A DNA stretch of 63,488 bases from Gemmatimonadota bacterium. Lineage in GTDB: Bacteria > Gemmatimonadota > Gemmatimonadetes > Longimicrobiales > Gaopeijiaceae. Position numbers and translations under genes: made by a program. The notes beneath the pieces were generated by a model. It had not been told where the DNA came from. It worked only from the letters and a program-made list of their open reading frames with translations, and searched no databases. Within the stretch, counting starts at the first letter, position 1. Each line of letters opens with the position of its first letter. The DNA lies in the NCBI GenBank assembly GCA_022823225.1, contig JAJDXM010000007.1:1-63488 (forward strand), read 5' to 3'. This document shows, one piece after another, positions 1 through 11,424 of this stretch.

Positions 1-42
1 GCCTGACCCATCCATGTCCAGCACCCCTTCAAGGATCACCGC

Positions 43-2541
43 TCAACCCGGACGACTTGCCTCGGAATCGGTGGACGCCTTGGCCCGGAACAGCCGGACG
101 GCTTCGCCCGGAATCGGTGGACAACTTCGTCGGAATAGGCAATTGGCGCGACTACCTACGATGCGTAGGCCCTCGACACTGGCAATCCCGAGTTCCTCGG
201 TGAGGGTCACTCGGACCTGGACCGGTGTGATCACGTCAGGGGGAGGTTCCTGTTTCCGCCACTGTTGGAGGAATGCCGTCGCCAACCGAAGCAGGGAAAG
301 CTCGTTGCGAAGTGAGCCGGTCGGATGAGCGCGTAGAACTGCCTCGGCCAAGGTGATAGAATCTCCGTCCGAACCAATGGCGGCGACACATAGATCGTCG
401 CGCACGCGTGCTGGAAGATCTTCAAGGAAAGGAGCATCCGTCTCCGTGTCGATGAGTTCGAGAAGAAACGAAGGGGATCTCTGGGCGATCTGTTCCGTCC
501 GCGACCGAGTGAGGTTGGGACGCGTCAACTCACCAGCCCGCTCTCGATCCACAAATGCACGTCTGGCGAGCACCGCGAGTGTCGCGAAGTCCCAACTCCG
601 GAGGCCGAGCCGGTCTCCTTCACCCCGAAGGAATCGTATCAGTTCCCGATAGTGCCGTGTCTCCGGTAGCCTTCCTGTACGCTTGACGGGCGCCTTGTCG
701 GGCTGGTAAGTGGCGAGGAATAGCAGCGCCTGCTGTCGGAGGTACCAAGGGATCGTCGCCGCTGGCAGCGCTACCAGACGCGCGGCCTCGTTGCGAAGCT
801 CCTCGCGGTACAAGTCAAGGTCGATGCCGCCTGGAAGCGATTCGGCGTCCGGCACAAGGCCGGTCTCGGTGGCTCCTGCGCGTAGGATTTCAGAGAGGCA
901 GTACCAAGCGACTCGTCTCGGTCCCTTTCGACGTCCCCCCTTCTCCGTGAGAGGACGAAGTAGTGCGAGGATTTCCCGCAATAGCTTGACATCCGGCCAC
1001 AGGTCGAGGCCGATCCGTAGCAATCGGACGTTCGATGGGTCGTAGATCCATCGTTGAATCAGGCCCAGCGCAAATGCTCTCGCGTCCTCGTCCAGTTCGC
1101 GCCGCGTGCGAGCCACGCGCAGTCGCTCGGTAGGTGGGCCGCCGCCGTTCGCAACTTCAGACTCCAGCTCGTCGTCGCTTGGGAGCAGCGGTCTGATGGA
1201 ACGGAAGGTGACGCGATAACGGGCAGCGCCGAATCTGGCGACCGTTTCGTCACGCACGTCCGGGACCGGAGAAAAACGCCAGCCGCTGGCGTCCCCCACG
1301 CTCAGGGCTTCCTGCGCGCGCATCAAGCCCTGGATCGCATCGAGGATTTCCTCGCCGCCGAGCGCGTCAAAGCCCCCCGATACCGCCGATTGGATTCGAT
1401 TCATTTTCGCGCTCTGGCGCACCAGCGGTCGTTCGTCGCCGTCGAGCGCCGCGACGCGGGTCTTTTCCGAGGACAGCGTGAGGCCGCGCGCTTTCTCGTC
1501 CAGTATCCCGTTCAGCCACGTAGAGACCGTGTCCCCAAGATCGTCGGGGGAGCGATAAGAGTTCGGGGCAGCCACAACCAGGATCCGCAGGTCGTCGACG
1601 TAGCGGCACGAATCGGCCAACGTGATCCCGGGGGCAATATCGGTCCCGATAGCATGGCGTAACTTCTCGTCGAACGGAAGAAGGACGACATTGGCGAAGA
1701 AGCCGGAGGCAACAAGGCCCTGTGGCAGAGCCACCCGCGTGAAATCCTTCAGCTCCGCCTGCTCTTGGTAGATCCGTAGGTTCACTCCGTCGCGCCGATG
1801 CCAGGTCCAATTCAGCACGGACGCCGCCAGCGAAAAAAATGCTGGGTCATCGCCAGGGCGGCGGATTCGGTTGATGGCTGCCGAAAGCAGTTTCGGACTC
1901 ACGCGGTCATAGAACTGCCTAAGATCTGCGTGGACGACGTATACGGCGCGTCCCGCTGCCGCCGGAAACGACTCGGCCGCGACTTCAGGACGCGACAGAA
2001 ACGTCCGGTAGTCTTGGTAGTACGCGCGGTAGAGCTTGGTGGACCCCCAGCGGTGCCGAAGAACACCGTCCATTTCATCGCAGAACAGGCGGTTTCCGTA
2101 GGAGACCACCCTGCTACGTCGTTCCTGATCCCGCACTGACCACCGTGGATCCCCCTGTCGTGTCTCAACTCGGTCGGCGAGACAGAGCATCAGGGCGGTG
2201 GCCACTACTTGGTCTGCTAAATCGACGTGTGCAAGCGGTCGAAGCCGTGCTGACTTCGCCCCCTTGACCGGCGCCCACACTCCGTCCTGGACTTTCCAGC
2301 GCTGGCTCTTGGGGGCCGGAACGATGCGCAGCGGCTCGTTCTGCCAAGTCGCTGCTGACTGTAGCTGATCGCGGAGTTCTCCGAGAAACGTCGGCAGGTT
2401 AACGGCTGCGCGGTCAAGCGCGAGCGTGTCGGAGAACCAGTTGTGGTAGCGGATATGGGAGGCGGTTTTCTTCCAAGCTTGAACCAGGACGTACTCTTCC
2501 CGGAGCAGCTCCAGCCGGGGTTCGAGCTGGTCAGGAATCAC
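43..2541 (-). CDS. Reverse transcriptase, UG/Abi (defence) type candidate
   Basis: An 832-aa protein with a reverse-transcriptase palm. Motif A is HADLRQFYDRVS with Asp206, the LPQGL block lies near 272, and the catalytic YVDD is at 314-317. About 190 residues precede the palm. About 400 follow, largely helical with leucine-rich HEAT-like stretches, as in the C-terminal repeats of Abi/UG reverse transcriptases. There is no maturase, integrase or retron signature that I recognise, and the protein is much longer than diversity-generating RTs. The start is GTG at 2541: an SD-like GGAGGG sits nine bases upstream inside the end of a 22-codon ORF. The DUF2442-XRE regulator lies upstream on the same strand across a 0.6-kb structured gap. 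The RT assignment is firm. The antiphage role is inferred from family and context, and no UG/DRT subtype can be assigned. Confidence 0.85.
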   Translation of the reverse strand: MIPDQLEPRLELLREEYVLVQAWKKTASHIRYHNWFSDTLALDRAAVNLPTFLGELRDQLQSAATWQNEPLRIVPAPKSQRWKVQDGVWAPVKGAKSARLRPLAHVDLADQVVATALMLCLADRVETRQGDPRWSVRDQERRSRVVSYGNRLFCDEMDGVLRHRWGSTKLYRAYYQDYRTFLSRPEVAAESFPAAAGRAVYVVHADLRQFYDRVSPKLLSAAINRIRRPGDDPAFFSLAASVLNWTWHRRDGVNLRIYQEQAELKDFTRVALPQGLVASGFFANVVLLPFDEKLRHAIGTDIAPGITLADSCRYVDDLRILVVAAPNSYRSPDDLGDTVSTWLNGILDEKARGLTLSSEKTRVAALDGDERPLVRQSAKMNRIQSAVSGGFDALGGEEILDAIQGLMRAQEALSVGDASGWRFSPVPDVRDETVARFGAARYRVTFRSIRPLLPSDDELESEVANGGGPPTERLRVARTRRELDEDARAFALGLIQRWIYDPSNVRLLRIGLDLWPDVKLLREILALLRPLTEKGGRRKGPRRVAWYCLSEILRAGATETGLVPDAESLPGGIDLDLYREELRNEAARLVALPAATIPWYLRQQALLFLATYQPDKAPVKRTGRLPETRHYRELIRFLRGEGDRLGLRSWDFATLAVLARRAFVDRERAGELTRPNLTRSRTEQIAQRSPSFLLELIDTETDAPFLEDLPARVRDDLCVAAIGSDGDSITLAEAVLRAHPTGSLRNELSLLRLATAFLQQWRKQEPPPDVITPVQVRVTLTEELGIASVEGLRIVGSRANCLFRRSCPPIPGEAVRLFRAKASTDSEASRPG

Positions 2542-2544
2542 GTG

Positions 2545-2613
2545 TCAGCCCTCCAGCACCTTGACTGGTTCGGCCATCACGTCCTGCGCGTCCTTATCCG
2601 CGCTGGCGGGCAT
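2545..2613 (-). CDS. Possible 22-aa leader peptide coupled to the RT
   Basis: A short frame starting at ATG 2613 encodes MPASADKDAQDVMAEPVKVL then Glu-Gly and a TGA at 2545-2547. The stop lies three bases before the GTG start of the reverse transcriptase, and the SD-like GGAGGG of the RT is contained in its last codons, so ribosomes ending here could re-initiate on the RT. A GTG at 2634 is an alternative in-frame start. Its own SD is weak and no family is recognised. It may be an artefact. Confidence 0.3.
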   Translation of the reverse strand: MPASADKDAQDVMAEPVKVLEG

Positions 2614-2854
2614 GATCGGCTCTAGAGGAGGCACGGAACCGGTCCGTCAACCGCCGGATGAAGCATCGTTATCTCGCTGTGGCTCATCCTTGAATGTAGC
2701 AAGTACTCGGCGTAAGTCTGCCAGCCGAGTCGACCGGGGCTGGGGGGTCGTGGGCACCGAGTGCGGCTGCGCTCCGGCCAGATGGGCGGCTTCCATGTAC
2801 GTCCCAGGTGGGGCTTCTGGGACATGTGGCGACCTTGCCGGAGGTCCCGGACCT

Positions 2855-2974
2855 TCAGACGCATGGCGTGTTTCTAGGAACTGGCGGTCCACCCTGCGAG
2901 ACCGTCGTCGTGTGGCCGTGGTCCGAAGATGGGCAGGTGGCGGGAGCAGCGTCCATCGACTGCGGTTCTGGCAT
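2855..2974 (-). CDS. Possible 39-aa small protein
   Basis: ATG at 2974 follows a near-ideal SD (GGAGGTG, five bases upstream) and opens a 39-codon frame beginning MPEPQSMDAAPATCPSSDHG and ending NTPCV. It starts four bases after the stop of the preceding 42-codon frame, as in coupled translation. The same reading frame stays open upstream past 3107 with a more gene-like third-position GC, so a longer product starting at GTG or TTG is an alternative. No family is recognised. Confidence 0.3.
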   Translation of the reverse strand: MPEPQSMDAAPATCPSSDHGHTTTVSQGGPPVPRNTPCV

Positions 2975-2978
2975 GCCT

Positions 2979-3107
2979 TCACCTCCGATGCCGCCGTTTT
3001 CCCGCCATTCTGGTGCGATTCTCCCGCTGTTTTGTTCGAATGAGATCAGCCACGCCCCTCCGGGCAGGGAATCGTCCAAAGTCAACTGGAACTGCACGAT
3101 CTGCCAT
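2979..3107 (-). CDS. Possible 42-aa basic small protein
   Basis: ATG at 3107 lies just after a purine-rich stretch (AAGGGAGGGAGGGGG, then AAGGGCAAGG) and opens a 42-codon frame starting MADRAVPVDFGRFPARRGVA and ending in a very basic tail (AGKRRHRR). It sits 42 nt after the stop of the regulator gene and is followed four bases later by another small frame. Codon third positions are not biased to GC like the long genes, so coding is doubtful. Confidence 0.22.
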   Translation of the reverse strand: MADRAVPVDFGRFPARRGVADLIRTKQRENRTRMAGKRRHRR

Positions 3108-3135
3108 CCTTGCCCTTGACCCCCTCCCTCCCTTG

Positions 3136-3156
3136 ACCCTGACGTAACGTTAGGGT
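3136..3156. promoter_or_regulatory. 21-bp near-perfect palindrome plus direct repeats at the end of the regulator gene
   Basis: ACCCTGACGT and ACGTTAGGGT flank a single central A, matching in 9 of 10 pairs, and overlap the TAA stop (3150-3152) of the DUF2442-XRE gene. Just beside it the 10-mer CCCTTGACCC occurs twice, at 3113-3122 and 3130-3139. There is no T-run after the palindrome in the direction of transcription, so it looks more like a protein-binding site or RNA processing hairpin than a Rho-independent terminator. Confidence 0.35.
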
Positions 3157-4134
3157 TTGGCCGAGCCGCGAAGGCTGCCGCGGCCGGCAGCACGAGTGGA
3201 TCTGACGCCGACGCCGGAGACGCCGTAGTGGGCCAGCGGGGTGATCGGGTATGCGGTGGTGCTTTGCGAGCGGCCAGATCGTCGCGCGGCCAACTTGCCA
3301 CACCCACCTCGAAGCGCCGTTATCCGCTCGCTCAGCTCGTCCAGGAACTCGGACATCGTCAGTCCGAACGCGCCCGCGAACCTGGTCGCCGCCTCGACAG
3401 TAAGGCGTACTTCCTCTTTTTCAAGTCGCCGGACGTGCCTCTCCGATAACCCGGTGATCTCTGTCTGCTTCAGCCGCCGATCATTCCTCATGTCCTCGAG
3501 GGCCTGCGACACGTTCTCCATCTCGTACCGGCGAATCTCCACTTCAGCCAGAAACACGGGATCCACGGCCTGAAGCATCTGGGACGGACCCATATGGACG
3601 TCCTGGCAAGGCCAGTACAGGTAGGAACCGGCCGAGTCGATCTCGAAGCGACCGAACTCCTCGCGATCGAGCTTCCCTACCTTGGGAAGCCTTCCGATCG
3701 GGAACTCCCTCACGCTCATGTCGCCAAGCACCGCCACAAGAGAATCCTCCAGGACATACGCGTCAAGGATGCCCTCCCACGCGGCCGGTCGCGTGAGCGC
3801 GATAACCAGACGCTTCACCACCAGGGGGTCCCGGGACACTCGCAGCCTCCGGTCCGGCTTGTGAAGCCGTAGTGTCGAAGGAAGGCGGAGTGCCGCCTGC
3901 TCCGGCACGTCCAGCACGACCAGGTAGCGTGTCTCCGTATTCACCCAGCTCGGTAGTGTGACCCCGCTCGGGCCGATCAGCTCGCTGGCTCGGGCCACGA
4001 CCAGGCTCGGCTTTGGTCCAGTTTGGGTGGTCGCCGACAACCGGCTCGCCAGAGAGCGAAACCCGGCGTCGGGCAAGCAATCCGCCACTGTTCCACAGAA
4101 GGCTATGCGGCCGAATGGTCGTGCGTCACTAGTA

Positions 4135-4142
<8 letters not shown>
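3150..4142 (-). CDS. DUF2442 plus XRE helix-turn-helix regulator
   Basis: 330 aa. The middle (about 140-190) carries a DUF2442-like segment (SVREFPIGRL, GSYLYWPCQDVHMGPSQML). The region around 205-270 is an XRE helix-turn-helix (DRRLKQTEITGLSERHVRRL followed by AATRFAGAFGLTMSEFLDEL). The N-terminal 130 residues and the last 55 low-complexity residues match nothing I recognise. DUF2442-HTH proteins are often small regulators or antitoxin-like partners. Position and strand make it the likely regulator of the downstream reverse transcriptase. The ATG at 4142 lies inside one arm of an inverted repeat and only six bases from the predicted -10, suggesting autoregulation and leaderless translation. 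Confidence 0.75.
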
Positions 4143-8120
<3,978 letters not shown>

Positions 8121-8172
8121 GGCGCGCGAGCGCCTGTCCGCTCATGGAGCAACCAATCAGGGAAACCGAATC

Positions 8173-8709
8173 ATGAGACGACTCGCCACAGGCCTTCTGG
8201 CCCCGCTCGTTCTCGCTGCATGCTCGCCCGAGGATTCACCCTCCGCGGAACCGGTCGCCTCCACAACCGAATCGGCCCACACCCCCACCGACGCCGACCG
8301 CGCCGCCATCCTCGGCACCGTTCAGTCGCTCTTCGACGCCCTCGCCGCAGGCGACGGGCAGGCCCTGCGCGACATCATGCACCCCAACGTCCTGATGCAC
8401 TCCGTCGAACGGGCCGCCGACGGTACCCGGTCGAGCTCGACCTCGACGCTTGAGCAGCTCGTCGCGCGGGTCGAGGGCAGCGAGCAGGTCCTCACCGAAC
8501 GCATGTTCGACCCCGAGGTGCGCGTCAGCGGCGACCTCGCCATGGTGTGGACGGCGTATGATTTCTACGTCGGCGACGAGTTCAGCCACTGCGGCGCCGA
8601 TGCGTTCGTGCTCACACGTTTCGGAGATTCATGGACGGTCGTGTCGCTTTCCTGGACGCGCCTCCAGCCTCCGGAGTGCGAATTGCACCCGGAGGGACCG
8701 CCCAAATGA
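8173..8709 (+). CDS. SnoaL/DUF4440-like (NTF2 fold) lipoprotein
   Basis: 178 aa. The N-terminus is a lipoprotein signal (MRRLATGLLAPLVLAAC, lipobox LAAC). A Ser/Pro/Thr-rich linker leads into an NTF2-fold domain: AAILGTVQSLFDALAAGDGQ, the DIMHPNVLMHS strand, and a C-terminal MVWTAYDFYVG and SWTVVSLSWT pairing. This family contains small-molecule isomerases and many members with no known activity, so no reaction is proposed. It starts 52 bp after the beta-galactosidase stop on the same strand and may be co-transcribed. Confidence 0.75.
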   Translation: MRRLATGLLAPLVLAACSPEDSPSAEPVASTTESAHTPTDADRAAILGTVQSLFDALAAGDGQALRDIMHPNVLMHSVERAADGTRSSSTSTLEQLVARVEGSEQVLTERMFDPEVRVSGDLAMVWTAYDFYVGDEFSHCGADAFVLTRFGDSWTVVSLSWTRLQPPECELHPEGPPK

Positions 8710-8770
8710 CGCATGATCCATACTTATGATACATGAGTTATTTCAGTTATGAACATGATGCATTTTGGAC

Positions 8771-9307
8771 TCATCCCCCCACCACCCCCACGAACTCCTC
8801 ATCATCGATAACGACGAAGGTGGCGTTTGCGATGGCCACCACCTCGCCGTCCGACGCGCGCTTCGCAATCCCCTCCATCTCCACCAGTTTCCGCTTCCTC
8901 GCCGTCTGGCGCCCCACCAGCTCCAGCTTCTCCCCCTCGCGGGCCGGCGTGCGGTAGCGGATCTCGCACTTGGCAGTGTAGGCGCGGGCGCCGCGCAGGT
9001 ACAGCCAGTTGGCCATAACGTCGTCGAGCGCGCTGTAGAGCATCCCGCCGTGAATCACGCCCGGGTAGCCCTGGTGATTCTCGCCCGGTGTGAACTCGGA
9101 CACGCAGACGCCGTCCTCCAGGCGGAAGGTCAGATGCAACCCGATCGGGTTGTCGGGCCCGCAGACGAAACACTTGTTGGCGCCCGTTGCAGTCTCCGGC
9201 GATGTGCCTCCGGATCCGGCCCGCATCGCCGCGCGGGGGGCCGTGTTGTCGGCGGCGCGGCCGTCCGTCCCGGCGCCTGCGGTCCGGCCCCCGCTCTCTC
9301 TGCTCAC
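8771..9307 (-). CDS. Hotdog-fold (PaaI-like) acyl-CoA thioesterase
   Basis: About 178 aa. The hotdog core is clear: NKCFVCGPDNPIGLHLTF, then GYPGVIHGGMLYSALDDVMA (the central helix), CEIRYRTPAREGEKLELVGR and VAIANATFVVID. The HGG-type helix is typical of PaaI/YbgC-like thioesterases that hydrolyse acyl-CoA. The preceding 45 residues are Gly/Ala-rich and probably disordered. GTG at 9307 is preferred as start because it overlaps the stop of the upstream gene by four bases (GTGA), indicating translational coupling. It is last in a three-gene minus-strand operon with a type-5 uracil-DNA glycosylase. The AT-richer 60 bp downstream (8710-8770) hold no feature I can name. Confidence 0.8.
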   Translation of the reverse strand: MSRESGGRTAGAGTDGRAADNTAPRAAMRAGSGGTSPETATGANKCFVCGPDNPIGLHLTFRLEDGVCVSEFTPGENHQGYPGVIHGGMLYSALDDVMANWLYLRGARAYTAKCEIRYRTPAREGEKLELVGRQTARKRKLVEMEGIAKRASDGEVVAIANATFVVIDDEEFVGVVGG

Positions 9308-9831
9308 TCGGTCTCCCACAGCTCGTCGACGATCTCCTCTTCGGATGCGCTATGGAAGGTAACGGTCGCCCAGTCCTCGTCGGCACCCGCTTTCGGGAAG
9401 TGCCACACCCCGGCCGGCACGATGTCCCAGCTTCGGTCGATCGGCTCGGCGACGGGGTCCCGCGGATCCGGACTGCGAAGCTCTCGGGCCACCCACCCGC
9501 TTGCCATCGTCTGATGGATCCACCCTCCGCCCCTGTACGACGCCAGACGCTGCACGCTGTTGCGGTGCACCTCGGGCGCCGCCATCCGGGCTCCGCGACG
9601 CAGAAGGAACGCTCGGCACAGCCGCACCTTGCGCGCCAACTCCGGTCTCAGCCCGCCGGTGAACAGATCGATCGGGATGACCGCAGTCGCGTGGGGCGAC
9701 TCCCTGGTCGATCGCAGTTCCGCCGCCAACTCCGCGAAGACCGCATCGATTGCCGCTCGCACCCGCGGCACGCTGAACACGCGCTCGTGCAGCGCCCGCA
9801 GCAGCGGCAGGGACACAGCCTCCGGCTTCAT
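9304..9831 (-). CDS. Conserved-looking protein of unknown function
   Basis: 175 aa, no signal peptide or membrane segment. The first 90 residues are helical and arginine-rich. The last 50 (DRSWDIVPAGVWHFPKAGAD, then a WATVTFHS strand and an acidic tail) are beta-like and faintly recall the end of a cupin barrel, but no metal-binding histidine cluster is visible. It overlaps both neighbours by four bases (ATGA upstream, GTGA downstream), so it is strictly co-translated with the uracil-DNA glycosylase and the thioesterase. I do not recognise the family. Confidence 0.7.
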   Translation of the reverse strand: MKPEAVSLPLLRALHERVFSVPRVRAAIDAVFAELAAELRSTRESPHATAVIPIDLFTGGLRPELARKVRLCRAFLLRRGARMAAPEVHRNSVQRLASYRGGGWIHQTMASGWVARELRSPDPRDPVAEPIDRSWDIVPAGVWHFPKAGADEDWATVTFHSASEEEIVDELWETE

Positions 9832-10622
9832 GAAGACCCCTCCGCCGGGCGACCGCCGCGCTGCCCGGTCCTCTGCCCGGTCCTCCGCTCAAGCGCCCGC
9901 TCCGCCGCCCGGCTCCACACCGCGTCGAACATCGGCTCGGTGAGCTTCCCGGTGAAGGTGTTCTGCTGGCTGGGATGATACGACGCGAGGACCGCCAGCG
10001 GTCCCAGCTCCACTTCGACGCCGTGGCCGAACCGCGGGCGGGGTCGCGGCACGGACAGCCCGCGCTCGCGCAGCGCCGCGAGGATCACCCCGAAGGCGAA
10101 GCCGCCCAGCGCCACAATGGTGTGGAGGCCGTCCCAGAGGAGGTCCAGCTCGCGCTGCAGATACGGGGCGCAGGCGTCGCGCTCCGCAGTCGTGGGCCGG
10201 TTCTTCGGCGGCGCGCACCGCACACCCGCCGTGACGTATGCGCCGATGAGTTCGAGCCCGTCCTCCCGGTCCCTGCTTAGCGCCTGGTTCGCGAATCCGG
10301 CCCTGTGCATGGCCCCGTACAGCCAGTCGCCCGCCCTGTCCCCGGTGAACATCCTGCCCGTGCGATTCGCCCCATGGGCGGCCGGCGCAAGCCCCACGAC
10401 CAGCACCCCCGCGCCCGGGTCGCCGAAGCCGGGGACCGGCTTGCCCCAGTAGTCGTCTTCGCGAAAGGCGGCGCGCTTCTCGCGCGCCACCTTCTCCCGC
10501 CATGCCACCAGCCGCGGACACCGACGGCACCGGATCAGTTCCTCCCGGAGGCTGGTCAGCCCGGTGTCGGCCTGGTCTGCGCCGTCTCCCCGGCACCCGG
10601 TCCCGCGCCCAAATCGAGTCAT
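9828..10622 (-). CDS. Type-5 uracil-DNA glycosylase (UDGb)
   Basis: 264 aa. Motif A GLAPAAHGANRTGRMFTGD and motif B SYHPSQQNTFTGKLT are those of family-5 UDG. Cysteines at CRRCP near the N-terminus and at VRCAPP and DACAPY further on fit the four-Cys iron-sulphur cluster of this family. The enzyme removes uracil, and often hypoxanthine or other deaminated bases, starting base-excision repair; family-5 enzymes lack the polar catalytic Asp/Asn of classical UDGs. The ATG at 10622 abuts a palindromic promoter module. It is the first gene of a three-gene operon and divergent from the DUF2461 gene. Confidence 0.9.
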   Translation of the reverse strand: MTRFGRGTGCRGDGADQADTGLTSLREELIRCRRCPRLVAWREKVAREKRAAFREDDYWGKPVPGFGDPGAGVLVVGLAPAAHGANRTGRMFTGDRAGDWLYGAMHRAGFANQALSRDREDGLELIGAYVTAGVRCAPPKNRPTTAERDACAPYLQRELDLLWDGLHTIVALGGFAFGVILAALRERGLSVPRPRPRFGHGVEVELGPLAVLASYHPSQQNTFTGKLTEPMFDAVWSRAAERALERRTGQRTGQRGGRPAEGSS

Positions 10623-10674
10623 GTAAAGTCGGCTTTACAAAATGTCATGTCCACTATACGTTTGGCGTCTTCCG
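10622..10674 (+). promoter_or_regulatory. Palindromic promoter-like module, copy 1
   Basis: A palindrome TGTAAAG-TCGG-CTTTACA (10622-10639) is followed by TGTCATGT, an AC-N-ATAC block and GCGTCT. About four fifths of the 53 bp recur at 42521-42573. On the plus strand TTTACA (10634-10639) and TACGTT (10657-10662) are 17 bp apart and would serve the DUF2461 gene at 10717, with the palindrome over the -35. Opposite-strand use (ATGACA, 17 bp, TACATG) is possible but would start inside the UDG gene. A dimeric repressor site is inferred. Confidence 0.5.
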
Positions 10675-10716
10675 TACACTCGCGCGCGCCCTCCCCGCAA
10701 GATACAAAGCCGCCCA

Positions 10717-11403
10717 ATGAACGACAGCTACTTCACACCCGCCACCTTCGCCTTCCTGACCGATCTGGCTGCCAACAACAACCGGCCCTGGTTCATGGAG
10801 AACAAGTCACGCTACGAGGAAGTGCTGAAGGAACCGGCGCTCCGCTTCATCAGCGACTTCGGTCCCCGGCTCAAGACAATCAGCCCCCGATTTCGCGCCG
10901 ACCCCAGGGCGAACGGGGGCTCGATGTTCCGCATCTACCGCGACACGCGCTTCTCGAAGGACAAGAGTCCCTACAAGACCCATACCGGCATCCAGTTCCG
11001 GCACGAGGCAGCAAGGGATGCGCACGCACCCGGCTTTTACCTGCACATCCAGCCCGGCAGCTGCTTCGCCGGCAGCGGCGTCTGGCACCCCGCCGGGCCC
11101 GCGTTGCGGAAGATCCGCGAAGCGATAGACGAGGATCCGGCGGCATGGAAGCGGGCCTCAAGAGGCAAGCGTTTTCGCGGCAGCTACGAACTTTCGGGCG
11201 ACTCGCTGATCAGGGCGCCGAAGGGCTACGACCCCGGGCACCCGCTCATTGAGGACCTCCGCCGCAAGGACTTCATCGGCGTCACCCCGCTCACTGCGGA
11301 CGACCTTGTCTCGGCGGATTTCCTCGACACCTTCACCGCCCTCTGCCGGGTTGCGGCGCCCTTCCAGCGCTGGCTCTGCGCGGCGCTGGGCGTGGCCTGG
11401 TGA
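10717..11403 (+). CDS. DUF2461 (TIGR02453) family protein
   Basis: 228 aa. It opens YFTPATFAFLTDLAANNNRP then WF, the hallmark start of DUF2461, and has the family blocks FRIYRDTRFSKDKSPYKTH and GFYLHIQPGSCFAGSGVWHP. Function is unknown; members are widespread cytoplasmic proteins. The ATG at 10717 is used because an upstream in-frame ATG at 10642 would add 25 residues encoded by the promoter-like module. It is monocistronic and converges on the DUF4340 gene with only 21 bp between stops. Confidence 0.88.
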   Translation: MNDSYFTPATFAFLTDLAANNNRPWFMENKSRYEEVLKEPALRFISDFGPRLKTISPRFRADPRANGGSMFRIYRDTRFSKDKSPYKTHTGIQFRHEAARDAHAPGFYLHIQPGSCFAGSGVWHPAGPALRKIREAIDEDPAAWKRASRGKRFRGSYELSGDSLIRAPKGYDPGHPLIEDLRRKDFIGVTPLTADDLVSADFLDTFTALCRVAAPFQRWLCAALGVAW

Positions 11404-11424
11404 AGCTGCGCGGGGGCGCGCTCG

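Larger units (their letters stand above)
2614..3149 (-). other. Structured leader/intergenic region, candidate ncRNA of the RT locus
   Basis: About 540 nt between regulator and RT hold no convincing long gene. Visible structure includes a 7-bp stem (ACTCGGC at 2705-2711 with GCCGAGT at 2724-2730, 12-nt loop), a 6-bp stem with one G-U pair (2759-2764 with 2769-2774, 4-nt loop) and a perfect 13-bp palindrome AGGTCCCGGACCT at 2842-2854. Small frames with start signals also lie here. Defence RTs commonly rely on an adjacent structured RNA, so this gap is the natural place for one. GC-rich DNA forms hairpins by chance, so this is suggestive only. Confidence 0.35.

Noticed and set aside
43..2541. 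Diversity-generating retroelement
   Set aside because: The RT is more than twice the usual DGR length, and I saw no paired template/variable repeats or variable protein nearby.
8710..8770. AT-rich stretch with ATGATACATGAG-like words as a promoter
   Set aside because: It lies between two convergent gene ends, and no -35/-10 pair with proper spacing precedes a start codon.
9304..9831. Cupin assignment for the protein between UDG and thioesterase genes
   Set aside because: Only the last 50 residues are reminiscent of a cupin end; the metal-binding His/Glu motif is not visible, so it is left as unknown.
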